Part shown: one piece after another, positions 5,773 through 17,321 of the stretch
Numbering within the stretch: position 1 is the stretch's first letter
Layout: each line of letters begins with the position of its first letter
Source: an uncultured Clostridia bacterium
GTDB lineage: Bacteria; Bacillota; Clostridia; Christensenellales; Aristaeellaceae
Direction: 5' to 3'
DNA: 21,920 nt
NCBI GenBank assembly: GCA_937906775.1
Contig: CALCUD010000149.1
Coordinates: forward strand, 1 to 21,920
The notes under the pieces: generated by a model
Databases searched by the model: none
What the model was told of the DNA's origin: nothing
What the model saw: the letters and a program-made list of their open reading frames with translations, nothing else
Position numbers and translations under genes: made by a program

Positions 5773-8700
5773 ATGGTACACGAGGTCCACATGGGGAAGC
5801 TCCGCGATCGCATGAGCTTCTCGCGCATTGATGAAGTTCTCGAAATGCCCAATCTCATCGAAGTCCAGAAGAACTCCTATCAACGCTTTCTCGATACCGA
5901 TCTCCGCGAGGTCCTGAACGATGTTTCTCCGATTACCGATTACAACGGCAATCTCGTTCTTGAATTCGTGGACTACTCTCTCGACGAACCGAAAAATTCA
6001 GTAGCCCGCTGCCGCGAACGGGACACGACCTATGCCGCCCCGCTCAAGGTCTTTGTACGTCTCAAAAACCGTGAAACCGGCGAGATTAAAGAATCCGATG
6101 TTTTCATGGGCGACTTCCCCCTCATGACCGACCACGGAACCTTCATTATCAACGGCGCCGAACGCGTCATTGTCAGTCAGTTGGTCCGTTCTCCCGGCGT
6201 CTATTTCGACGTAGCGCTGGATAAAGCAGGCAAACCGCTCTATTCCTCCCAGATCATCCCGAACAGAGGTGCCTGGCTGGAGTATGAAACCGACTCCAAC
6301 GACGTGCTGTGGGTCCGTATTGACCGTGCACGCAAACTGCCGATCACCGTCATCCTGCGCGCGCTCGGATATGGCACAGACGCCGAGATCATCGACCTGC
6401 TGGGCGAGGATGAACGTCTGATGGTCACCATTCAAAAGGGTGACAATGCCAAGTCCCGTGAAGAGGGTCTGATCGAAATCTACAAGCGCCAGAAGCCCGG
6501 CGAACCCGCCAGCGTCGAAAGCGCTACCAATCTGTTCAATTCTCTCTTCTTTGACGCAAAACGTTATGACCTGATGCGCGTCGGCCGTTATAAATATAAT
6601 AAGAAGCTCTCCGTTGCGACCCGTATTCACGGGCATATCGCGGCCGAGGATATCGTTGATCCCCGGACCGGCGAAATCATGGTCAAAAAGGGCGATACCA
6701 TCGCGCTCGACACAGCCCGTGCTGTCCAGAACGCCGGAATCAACGAAGTCTGGCTGGATTGCGACGGAGCAAAGCGCAAGGTCGTGGGCAACAACTTTGT
6801 CGACGCTGCCGCTTTCCTTCCCTTCGATCCGAAGGACGCCGGCATTCTGGAAATGGTCCATCTGCCCACGCTGAAGAGCATCATCGAAAGTGTCGAACCG
6901 GAGCAGTTGTTTGACGCCGTCAAAGAGAATGCAGCCGCCCTGGTTCCGAAACACATCATTCCCGACGATATTGTTTCCTCCGTCAGTTATATGCTGGGGC
7001 TTCCCTACGGCATCGGTACCACCGATGATATCGACCATCTGGGCAACCGTCGTCTGCGCAGTGTCGGCGAACTCCTTCAGAATCAGATCCGCATCGGTCT
7101 GAGCCGGTTGGAGCGTGTTGTTCGCGAACGCATGAGCATTCAGGACAGCGGGGATATCAAACCCGGCGATCTGATCAACATTCGCCCCGTATCAGCTGCT
7201 ATCAAGGAATTCTTCGGTTCTTCCCAGCTGTCCCAGTTCATGGACCAGCCCAACCCGCTGGCCGAGCTGACTCATAAGCGCCGTCTGAGCGCGCTGGGTC
7301 CCGGCGGTTTGAACCGTGAGCGCGCTTCCTTTGAGGTGCGCGACGTGCACTACAGCCACTACGCCCGCATTTGTCCCATTGAAACCCCTGAAGGACCCAA
7401 CATCGGTCTGATCGGTTCTCTGGCTACCTATGCGCGCATCAACGAATACGGCTTCATCGAAGCCCCCTACCGCAGAGTTGACAAGGAAAACGGCCGTGTA
7501 CTTGACGAAATCGACTATATGACCGCCGATGAAGAAGACCTGTACAAGGTCGCCACCGCCAATGAGCCTCTGAATGAAGACGGCACATTCGTTCACGACC
7601 GGATCACCGTCCGTGACAAGGCTGAAATCATCGAGGTCCCTGTTTCCAACGTCGATTATATCGATGTCAGCCCCCGTCAGGTCGTTTCTGTGGCCACTGC
7701 CATGGTTCCCTTCCTTGAAAACGACGACGCTACCCGTGCTCTGATGGGTTCCAACATGCAGCGTCAGGCCGTGCCGCTGCTCGTTCCCGAAGCGCCCGTG
7801 GTCGCCACCGGTATGGAATACCGCGCCGCCCATGATTCCGGCGTTGTCATTCTGGCGAAGGAAGATGGCGTGGTCGAAAAAGTTGATGCGGATCATATTG
7901 TCATCCGCGACAGCTTCGGCGAATCCCACACCTATCTGTTGACCAAGTTTGCCCGTTCCAACCAGTCCACCTGCATTAATCAGCGTCCTGTGGTCTCTGC
8001 CGGTCAGAAGATCGAAAAGGGCGATCTGCTGGCTGACGGTCCTTCCACCGAAAAGGGTGAGATTGGTCTGGGCCGCAACGCGCTGATCGGCTTCATGACC
8101 TGGGAAGGCTACAACTACGAAGACGCTGTTCTGCTGAGTGAAAAACTCGTCAAGGAAGATATCTATACTTCCATCCATATCGAAGAGTTTGAATCCGAAG
8201 CCCGCGAAACCAAACTCGGGCCGGAGGAAATCACCCGCGACATTCCCAATATCTCTGACGACGCGATAAAAGACCTCGATGAGGGCGGTATCGTACGCAT
8301 CGGTGCGGAAGTCCATGCCGGTGATATTCTGGTCGGTAAAGTGACTCCCAAGGGTGAAACCGAACTCACAGCCGAAGAGCGGCTGCTGCGTGCCATCTTC
8401 GGTGAAAAGGCGCGCGAAGTCCGCGATACTTCCCTGCGCGTTCCCCACGGCGAAGGCGGCATTGTCGTTGATGTCAAGGTCTTTACCCGTGAGAACAAAG
8501 ACGAACTTTCTCCCGGCGTCAATCAGATGGTGCGGATCTATATCGCTCAGAAACGTAAAATTTCTGTCGGCGATAAGATGGCCGGCCGTCACGGCAACAA
8601 GGGCGTTGTTTCCCGCATCCTTCGTGAAGAGGATATGCCCTTCCTGCCCGACGGTACCCCCCTTCAGATTGTTTTGAATCCGTTGGGCGTTCCTTCCCGT

Positions 8701-9651
8701 ATGAATCTGGGGCAGGTTCTGGAAGTTCATCTGGGACTGGCCTGCCGCGCGCTCGGCTGGCATATCGCGACGCCTGTCTTTGACGGTGCAACCTATGAGG
8801 AAATCCTCGGTCAGCTCGATAACGCCGTCGAAAAGATGTCCGCACCCGAAGATGAAAACGATCCTCATATCAACGAAAACCACTTCCACAACGGTAAGCC
8901 CATGCGGCTGGCTCTTGACGAAGAAGGCAAGAATCTTTTCCGTCAGGGCAAGATCCGCGTCCGGGACGGCCGTACGGGCGACTACTTTGAGAATCCCGTT
9001 ACTGTCGGTATCATGTACTTCCTGAAGTTGCACCATCTGGTCGATGACAAGATGCATGCCCGTTCCACCGGTCCCTACAGTCTCGTCACACAGCAGCCTC
9101 TGGGCGGTAAAGCCCAGTTCGGCGGTCAGCGTTTCGGTGAAATGGAAGTCTGGGCGCTGGAAGCGTACGGCGCCGCCAATACCCTCCAGGAGATCCTGAC
9201 CGTCAAGTCCGACGATACCGTTGGCCGTGTCAAGACCTATGAAGCAATCATCAAGGGCCAGAACATTCCGACGCCCGGCGTTCCGGAAAGTTTCAAGGTC
9301 CTGCTGAAAGAAATGCAGGCGCTGAGTCTCGATGTCCGTGTCCTCGACGCGAATATGAACGAGATTGAGATTCCTGAACTGGATCCCGAAGACATGGCGA
9401 TGCCCGATCCGCTCGCCCGTGCCGGACGCGCTTCCGAGTCTTCCGCCGAAACCGCACCTGTCATTGACCTCGATGAGGATGCGGAGCGCGCTGCAGAAGA
9501 AGCCTTCAGCATGTCCGCGGATGATCTGGATCTCGGCTCTTCTTCCGAAGAATCTGAAGACGATTTCTCCATTGATGAATCCGATCTTGGCGATCTCGAA
9601 GACTTCAGCGTGGACGATCTGACCGATATCAATCTGGATGACGACCTGTAA
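5773..9651 (+). CDS. rpoB: DNA-directed RNA polymerase subunit beta
   Basis: RpoB (1292 residues) forms, with RpoC, the catalytic cleft of RNA polymerase. The N-terminus (GKLRDRMSFSRIDEVLEMPN), SQLVRSPGVYF, the rifampicin region (480-510, SSQLSQFMDQPNPL then THKRRLSALGPGG), ICPIETPEGPNIGLI and GDKMAGRHGNKGVVS are diagnostic. Positions equal to E. coli D516, H526 and S531 are D491, H501 and S506, all wild type, so rifampicin sensitivity is predicted. The last ~60 residues form a very acidic, low-complexity tail beyond the conserved core. The ATG at 5773 is preferred to a GTG at 5761, because that GTG lies within AAGGGGTGAT (5756-5765), the Shine-Dalgarno site, seven bases before the ATG. rpoC follows after 50 nt. 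Unusually, no rplJ-rplL precedes it; a divergent gene does. Confidence 0.98.
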   Translation: MVHEVHMGKLRDRMSFSRIDEVLEMPNLIEVQKNSYQRFLDTDLREVLNDVSPITDYNGNLVLEFVDYSLDEPKNSVARCRERDTTYAAPLKVFVRLKNRETGEIKESDVFMGDFPLMTDHGTFIINGAERVIVSQLVRSPGVYFDVALDKAGKPLYSSQIIPNRGAWLEYETDSNDVLWVRIDRARKLPITVILRALGYGTDAEIIDLLGEDERLMVTIQKGDNAKSREEGLIEIYKRQKPGEPASVESATNLFNSLFFDAKRYDLMRVGRYKYNKKLSVATRIHGHIAAEDIVDPRTGEIMVKKGDTIALDTARAVQNAGINEVWLDCDGAKRKVVGNNFVDAAAFLPFDPKDAGILEMVHLPTLKSIIESVEPEQLFDAVKENAAALVPKHIIPDDIVSSVSYMLGLPYGIGTTDDIDHLGNRRLRSVGELLQNQIRIGLSRLERVVRERMSIQDSGDIKPGDLINIRPVSAAIKEFFGSSQLSQFMDQPNPLAELTHKRRLSALGPGGLNRERASFEVRDVHYSHYARICPIETPEGPNIGLIGSLATYARINEYGFIEAPYRRVDKENGRVLDEIDYMTADEEDLYKVATANEPLNEDGTFVHDRITVRDKAEIIEVPVSNVDYIDVSPRQVVSVATAMVPFLENDDATRALMGSNMQRQAVPLLVPEAPVVATGMEYRAAHDSGVVILAKEDGVVEKVDADHIVIRDSFGESHTYLLTKFARSNQSTCINQRPVVSAGQKIEKGDLLADGPSTEKGEIGLGRNALIGFMTWEGYNYEDAVLLSEKLVKEDIYTSIHIEEFESEARETKLGPEEITRDIPNISDDAIKDLDEGGIVRIGAEVHAGDILVGKVTPKGETELTAEERLLRAIFGEKAREVRDTSLRVPHGEGGIVVDVKVFTRENKDELSPGVNQMVRIYIAQKRKISVGDKMAGRHGNKGVVSRILREEDMPFLPDGTPLQIVLNPLGVPSRMNLGQVLEVHLGLACRALGWHIATPVFDGATYEEILGQLDNAVEKMSAPEDENDPHINENHFHNGKPMRLALDEEGKNLFRQGKIRVRDGRTGDYFENPVTVGIMYFLKLHHLVDDKMHARSTGPYSLVTQQPLGGKAQFGGQRFGEMEVWALEAYGAANTLQEILTVKSDDTVGRVKTYEAIIKGQNIPTPGVPESFKVLLKEMQALSLDVRVLDANMNEIEIPELDPEDMAMPDPLARAGRASESSAETAPVIDLDEDAERAAEEAFSMSADDLDLGSSSEESEDDFSIDESDLGDLEDFSVDDLTDINLDDDL

Positions 9652-9701
9652 TCCGGCCTCAAGCCGTTGACCGACACATTTTGAAGGGAGTGTGGAACCC
9701 T

Positions 9702-13271
<3,570 letters not shown>

Positions 13272-13287
13272 TTATTCCATCTATCAA

Positions 13288-13323
13288 AAACGGTCCCGTT
13301 CCTCGAAAGGAGCGGGACCGTTT
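13288..13323 (+). terminator. Strong bidirectional terminator after rpoC and the rhomboid gene
   Basis: The stem AAACGGTCCCG/CGGGACCGTTT extends through a TTCCT/AGGAG section (one G-T pair) to a 4-nt loop. It is flanked by A-runs on the left and T-runs on the right, so each strand reads as hairpin plus U-tract. It ends rpoBC rightward and the rhomboid gene leftward (stop at 13360). Confidence 0.92.
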
Positions 13324-13359
13324 CTTATTCATTTTCTATCGTGTTCAAAGCATCCGTGT

Positions 13360-13971
13360 TCAAAAACGAATGACCGTTCCGGAAGTTCCTTTGCTCTTCT
13401 GATGGCTCAATATAAATCCGAGTACCGATCCCGTCCCGCCACCGATAATATGTGTGATCTGGGAAACCTGATCCTTGACAGTGATTCCTTCGTAAATCTG
13501 CTGCCCGATGTAAAGAAGAGCTACCAGAATAAACGTAAGGGGGATCTTCCCCTCTTCTGTGACTGTAATGGAAGACAGGAGAATAAATGCAAACACGACT
13601 CCGCTTGCGCCCAGAAAACGATATTTCGGGAAAAACAGCATATCTGCTATCCCTGTGATCAATGCGGTTGCCAACACCACCAGGATAATGTTTTTCGTTC
13701 CGTGTTTCTCTTCAAGCATCGGTCCGAGAATAAGAATATACATCATGTTTCCGATAAAGTGATTCCAGTCCGCGTGTCCGAAAATATGCGTCACACAACG
13801 GATCCATGTCATCGGATTCAGTAAACTGGACCTGTATACGCAAAAAAACGTGTCCGTACTGTTTCCACCCGTGATCTCCGACAGGATCCGTTCCAGCAGA
13901 CAGATTCCCACAAAAGCCAGTACAGCCGGCGAATTGAACGAGATGCCGAGTCCCTTTTTTCCTGATTTCAT
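13360..13971 (-). CDS. Rhomboid-family intramembrane serine protease
   Basis: This 203-residue multi-pass membrane protein has the rhomboid signature: HADWNHFIGNMMYILILG with H71 and N75 of the oxyanion-side motif, the catalytic serine in GASG (S123), and the catalytic histidine in THIIGGGTG (H174). Membrane segments lie at about 13-30, 75-88, 94-112, 120-136, 143-158 and 174-189, the six-helix bacterial core. Rhomboids cut single-pass membrane proteins within the bilayer; the natural substrate here is unknown. The ATG at 13971 is chosen because AAGGAGAG stands eight bases upstream; an ATG at 14010 would add 13 charged residues and has only a weak GAAGA site. The gene lies 139 nt after serA on the same strand with a likely terminator between, and converges with rpoC. 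Activity is inferred from the intact Ser-His dyad. Confidence 0.9.
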   Translation of the reverse strand: MKSGKKGLGISFNSPAVLAFVGICLLERILSEITGGNSTDTFFCVYRSSLLNPMTWIRCVTHIFGHADWNHFIGNMMYILILGPMLEEKHGTKNIILVVLATALITGIADMLFFPKYRFLGASGVVFAFILLSSITVTEEGKIPLTFILVALLYIGQQIYEGITVKDQVSQITHIIGGGTGSVLGFILSHQKSKGTSGTVIRF

Positions 13972-14053
13972 CTTGCGTTCTCTCCTTCCGGATTTCTCCT
14001 GAGTATTCATTCTTCATATCCGTGAATAAACCCTTCACCCAAAACAAGAAAGG

Positions 14054-14089
14054 AGCCATCCTGATTCCGCATAACGAAACCGGATGGCT
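14054..14089 (-). terminator. Likely terminator after serA
   Basis: AGCCATCC (14054-14061) pairs perfectly with GGATGGCT (14082-14089), and an inner 6-bp part with two G-U pairs extends the stem. On the minus strand it is followed by CCTTTCTTGTTTT, an interrupted T-tract. It fits an intrinsic terminator for serC-serA, possibly with some read-through to the rhomboid gene, for which I could find no convincing separate promoter. Confidence 0.55.
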
Positions 14090-14110
14090 GCAATTTGATT
14101 GATCCAATCC

Positions 14111-15286
14111 TCAGCTGTTCGCAAAAGTACGGATCCGGATGATCCCGGGCAGATGCGACAGATAGCTCAGAGCTTCCTTGCTGGGCAGTTCTTTCATTTC
14201 CATCACGGTCACTGCCAGTTCTTTCCGGCTCTTGTTGATCATGTTTTCAATATTCAGGCCTTCCTGAGCGGCGGCGCTGGTGATTGTGCTGATCATATTG
14301 GGGATGTTTTCATGCAGGACCAGAACACGCGCAACCTCCGGCGCTCCGAGCTGAAGTTCCGGGAAATTGACGCTGTTGTGGATGCTGCCGGTTTCCAGAT
14401 AGTCTCTGATCTCCGCAGCCGCCATGCTGGCGCAGTTCTCTTCGCTTTCAGGAGTACTGGCACCCAGATGCGGAATGCAGACAACTTTTTCGACGTTCAG
14501 CATATCATCGCTGGGGAAATCCGTCACATAGCTGGACAGTTTTCCGCTCGCGAGTGCTTCACGCACAGCCGCGGTATCGGCCAGTTCGCCGCGGGAGAAG
14601 TTCAGAATCCCGGCACCGTCTTTCATCTTGGCAATCATATCCGCATTGATCGTGCCGCGGGTCTTGTCGTTCAGCGGGATATGGAAAGTGATATAGTCAG
14701 CCTGTGCCAGAACCTCATCCGTGCTGGCGGCGCGGTGAATCGTTGTACTCAGACTCCATGCGCTTTCAACGCTGATAAATGGGTCGTAACCAATAACATT
14801 CATGCCCAGACCGCGGCTGGCGCCGTTCGCAACGATCGCGCCGATCGCTCCCAGACCGATAACGCCCAATGTCTTGCCGCGCATTTCAGGACCGACAAAC
14901 TGGCTCTTTCCTTTTTCGACAAGCTTGCCGACCTCGGCGCCCTGACCTTTCAGCGTTTTTGCCCAATCGATACCGCCCGCAATATTCCGCCCGCTCATCA
15001 GGAGGCCGGCGATCACAAGTTCAGCCACCGCGTTGGCGTTTGCACCGGGCGTATTAAAGACAACAATGCCTTCCTTTGAGCAGCGGTCGATCGGAATGTT
15101 GTTAACGCCGGCGCCTGCACGGCCGATCGCCTGCAGACTTTCCGGGAACTCCATGTCATGCATGGCGGCGCTCCGTACCAGAATAGCATCCGGAATGGGC
15201 TCGTCCTTACTGACAGTATACTGATCCGCGCTCAGCTGGGTATGGATGATGTCGGAAATCGCGTTCAGCGTTTGAATTTTGTACAT
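14111..15286 (-). CDS. serA: D-3-phosphoglycerate dehydrogenase
   Basis: SerA oxidises 3-phosphoglycerate to 3-phosphohydroxypyruvate with NAD, the first step of serine synthesis. The 391-residue protein has a substrate domain, an NAD-binding fold with GLGAIG (144-149) and the acidic D168, the catalytic R232 (NFSRGEL), H273 (CIPHLGAST), and a C-terminal ACT domain (about 318-391) that in relatives senses serine. The second catalytic acid, normally Glu in the segment before the His, appears as Asp (FPSDDML, 258-263). The ATG at 15286 follows AAGGAGAT by about 8 nt. It lies 12 nt after serC in the same unit, so the first two steps of the pathway are co-expressed; serB is not in the window. A related hydroxyacid dehydrogenase is less likely given the serC partner and ACT domain. 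Confidence 0.95.
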   Translation of the reverse strand: MYKIQTLNAISDIIHTQLSADQYTVSKDEPIPDAILVRSAAMHDMEFPESLQAIGRAGAGVNNIPIDRCSKEGIVVFNTPGANANAVAELVIAGLLMSGRNIAGGIDWAKTLKGQGAEVGKLVEKGKSQFVGPEMRGKTLGVIGLGAIGAIVANGASRGLGMNVIGYDPFISVESAWSLSTTIHRAASTDEVLAQADYITFHIPLNDKTRGTINADMIAKMKDGAGILNFSRGELADTAAVREALASGKLSSYVTDFPSDDMLNVEKVVCIPHLGASTPESEENCASMAAAEIRDYLETGSIHNSVNFPELQLGAPEVARVLVLHENIPNMISTITSAAAQEGLNIENMINKSRKELAVTVMEMKELPSKEALSYLSHLPGIIRIRTFANS

Positions 15287-15298
15287 ACTCGTATCTCC

Positions 15299-16375
15299 TT
15301 ACGCGTTCTCGGTTTCGAACTTCTTCATAAAGGCGATCAGTTTTTCCACGCCTTCCATGGGCATAGCGTTATAGATGCTGGCGCGCATACCGCCGACGCT
15401 GCGATGTCCCTTCAGATTGACCAGTCCTTCAGCCGCGGCAGCCTTAACAAAAGCCGCGTCCTTGTCGGCATCGCCGGTGACAAAAGTAACATTCATGCGG
15501 CTACGGTATTTCGCCTGGGCAGTCGCCTTGAAGAGTTTGCTGTTGTCGAGGAAATCATAAAGTTTCGCGGCCTTCTCAATGTTGACCTTTTCGATCGCTT
15601 TGACACCGCCGATGCTCTTCAGCCAGTCAAATGTCAGACCTGCCAGATAAATGCCCCAGGTGTTAGGTGTATTGTACATACTCCCCGCCTTCGCCTGAAC
15701 TTCCCAGTTCAGCAGCTTGGGACAAATATCCATCGCGTTGCCGAGCAGATCCTTCCGGACGATCAGAACGCACAGACCGCTCGGTCCGATGTTCTTCTGA
15801 GCGCCGGCATAGATCGCACCGTACTTCGTTACATCCATTTCCTCGCTCAGGATCATGCTGCTCGCGTCAGCAACGATCGGAGCTTTGGTCTTGGGCAGTT
15901 CCACAAAGCGGGTGCCGTAGATGGTGTTATTCTGCGTGATATGCAGATAATCCGCGTCATCGCTGTACTGAATCGCATTGACATCGGGGATGTAGGTGTA
16001 TACGTCCTCACGGCTGCTGGCCACCACATTGACTTCGCCGTAACGTTTAGCTTCCTCTGCCGCCAGATGGGCAAAATTGCCGGAATCAATATAATCAGCC
16101 TTTTTATTAACCATCAGATTCAGCGGTACCGCTGAAAACTGCTGCGTAGCGCCCCCCTGCAGGAAAACAACTTCATAGTCATCGTTGATGTTCATCAGTT
16201 CCCGCAGATCCGCGACTGTTTTGTCATATATATCGGTATACATCTTGCTGCGATGGCTCATTTCCATCACGCTCATACCGGTTTCACCATAGCAGACAAG
16301 ATCCTTCTGTGCTTTTTCGAGTACGGGCAAAGCCAGCTGGGAAGGTCCCGGAGAGAAATTATATACGCGATCCAT
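15299..16375 (-). CDS. serC: Phosphoserine aminotransferase
   Basis: SerC converts 3-phosphohydroxypyruvate and glutamate to phosphoserine and 2-oxoglutarate with pyridoxal phosphate. The 358-residue protein opens with VYNFSPGPSQLALPVL, has FLQGGATQQF (71-80), MEMSHRS (38-43), the PLP lysine K194 in AGAQKNIGPSG (190-200), and NTPNTWGIYL, all characteristic of class-V SerC enzymes. HRSVGGMRASIYNA near the C-terminus is the substrate-binding arginine segment. The ATG at 16375 is chosen because GAAGGAGG (16385-16392, complement) lies nine bases upstream. An ATG at 16384, three codons earlier, would touch that site and could hardly be used. It is the first gene of serC-serA, with its own promoter at 16447-16475 and a leader of about 65 nt. 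Confidence 0.96.
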   Translation of the reverse strand: MDRVYNFSPGPSQLALPVLEKAQKDLVCYGETGMSVMEMSHRSKMYTDIYDKTVADLRELMNINDDYEVVFLQGGATQQFSAVPLNLMVNKKADYIDSGNFAHLAAEEAKRYGEVNVVASSREDVYTYIPDVNAIQYSDDADYLHITQNNTIYGTRFVELPKTKAPIVADASSMILSEEMDVTKYGAIYAGAQKNIGPSGLCVLIVRKDLLGNAMDICPKLLNWEVQAKAGSMYNTPNTWGIYLAGLTFDWLKSIGGVKAIEKVNIEKAAKLYDFLDNSKLFKATAQAKYRSRMNVTFVTGDADKDAAFVKAAAAEGLVNLKGHRSVGGMRASIYNAMPMEGVEKLIAFMKKFETENA

Positions 16376-16446
16376 ATGTTCCATCCTCCTTCAATCTGTT
16401 GTGGGCCATTTTTGTCCCACTGGGTTATTTTCGAACCACTGATGAT

Positions 16447-16475
16447 ATTATGCACCCAAAACACGAAAATTGCAA
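16447..16475 (-). promoter_or_regulatory. Sigma-A promoter of serC-serA
   Basis: On the minus strand the -35 is TTGCAA (16470-16475), the spacer is 17 nt and the -10 is CATAAT (16447-16452). The start would be near 16440. The -35 is the downstream part of an inverted repeat (16469-16493), so a repressor bound to it could block polymerase. A small GTGGG/CCCAC hairpin lies in the leader; no T-box or other known riboswitch is recognisable there. Confidence 0.72.
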
Positions 16476-16493
16476 GTGAAAAACACTTGCAAT
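16469..16493. repeat. 10-bp perfect inverted repeat over the serC -35 box
   Basis: ATTGCAAGTG and CACTTGCAAT are perfect inverted copies around AAAAA. On the minus strand the structure is followed by TTTT, so it may also act as an AT-rich terminator of trmO, whose stop is about 85 nt upstream. Operator and terminator roles are both possible. The rest of the 202-nt trmO-serC gap (16494-16577) shows only a direct AGAATGT repeat and nothing I can assign. Confidence 0.6.
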
Positions 16494-16577
16494 ACAATCC
16501 ATTTTTCTTCCGTGTCCTGTTGATGAAGACAGAATGTACGGCTCAGAATCAGAATGTGTCCGACCGAAGGGGATCTG

Positions 16578-17264
16578 TCACGTTCCGTCCCCGTTGCTCT
16601 CTGAAATACCGGTCACAGTCAGAATGCCGTCGCATACCGAAAACCGGATATTAAATCCGCCGAAGAGAAATCCGTATCCCCGATCGTTATCTTCCTGATA
16701 AGCCGGTCTCGGATCCTCACGAAGAACCGCTGTCAGCGCCTCTGTCTTTCTTTCCCCCAGTGTCTTCCGGATCTGTTCCGGAATCACAACTTCAACTCGG
16801 CGCTTTTCCGTCCTGTCCGTAAATCCGCCGGTCGCTTCAGGATGACTGTCGGTGTATGGAAGGTACGGTTTGATATCATAGATTGGCGTACCGTTCATCA
16901 TATCGGCCCCGGCAACCGTCAGAACTGTTCCGTTCTCTTTGTCCTCATGGACGGACAGTAAACGGACGCAGCTCAGTCCGACAGCATTGGGCCGGAAAGG
17001 AGACCGCGTTGCAAAAACGCCCATTCGCTTGTTTCCGCCCAGGCGCGGAGGCCGTACCGTCGGTGACCATGTGTCCCTTTCCGCCCTGTCAAAACCCCAG
17101 ATCAGCCACAGATGGGAAAACTCCCCGATTCCCCGGAATGCTTCCGGAACACGGTAGGCTTTCTCAAAAATGATCTCCGAGATCACTTCCTGCACCAGTC
17201 CGCTCTGTCTCGGAACGCCGAACTTTTCCGTATAGTCATTCCGGATCCGGGCGATGATTTTCAT
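16578..17264 (-). CDS. trmO: tRNA (N6-threonylcarbamoyladenosine-37) methyltransferase TrmO
   Basis: TrmO (formerly TsaA/YaeB, UPF0066) uses S-adenosylmethionine to methylate t6A37 of threonine tRNA in E. coli, tuning decoding of ACY codons. The 228-residue protein has the hallmark RPPRLGGNKRMGVF (71-84) followed by ATRSPFRPNAVGLS (85-98), then YDIKPYLPYTDS (129-140), the SAM- and tRNA-binding core of this all-beta enzyme. A C-terminal part of about 70 residues (RPAYQEDNDRGYGFLFGGFN) matches the longer, YaeB-like form. The ATG at 17264 is chosen because GGAGG (17271-17275) lies six bases upstream; earlier in-frame codons run through a terminator hairpin. The GH94 stop is only 57 nt upstream, but a terminator sits between, so the source of trmO transcription is unclear. 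Confidence 0.94.
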   Translation of the reverse strand: MKIIARIRNDYTEKFGVPRQSGLVQEVISEIIFEKAYRVPEAFRGIGEFSHLWLIWGFDRAERDTWSPTVRPPRLGGNKRMGVFATRSPFRPNAVGLSCVRLLSVHEDKENGTVLTVAGADMMNGTPIYDIKPYLPYTDSHPEATGGFTDRTEKRRVEVVIPEQIRKTLGERKTEALTAVLREDPRPAYQEDNDRGYGFLFGGFNIRFSVCDGILTVTGISESNGDGT

Positions 17265-17275
17265 CAAATCCCTCC

Positions 17276-17307
17276 AAAAAACCGGGCTGCTGATCTCCAG
17301 CAGCCCG
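17276..17307 (-). terminator. Intrinsic terminator of the GH94 gene, abutting the trmO ribosome-binding site
   Basis: CGGGCTGCTG (17283-17292) and CAGCAGCCCG (17298-17307) form a perfect 10-bp stem with a 5-nt loop. On the minus strand a run of six T (17276-17281) follows, and the trmO GGAGG begins immediately after it. It should end GH94 transcription efficiently. Confidence 0.9.
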
Positions 17308-17321
17308 TTGTTGAACACAGG

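Noticed and set aside
7192..9057. A 621-codon open frame on the minus strand inside rpoB
   Set aside because: It is a mirror frame produced by rpoB codon bias. Its translation shows no family pattern, and the plus-strand RpoB sequence is unmistakable.
14099..16135. Two plus-strand open frames of about 325 codons opposite serA and serC
   Set aside because: Both lie over clearly recognised minus-strand enzymes and show no domain pattern of their own.
16376..16577. T-box or serine riboswitch upstream of serC
   Set aside because: The leader is only about 65 nt, and I found no T-box sequence or specifier-like stem; only an inverted repeat over the -35 and a small hairpin are present.
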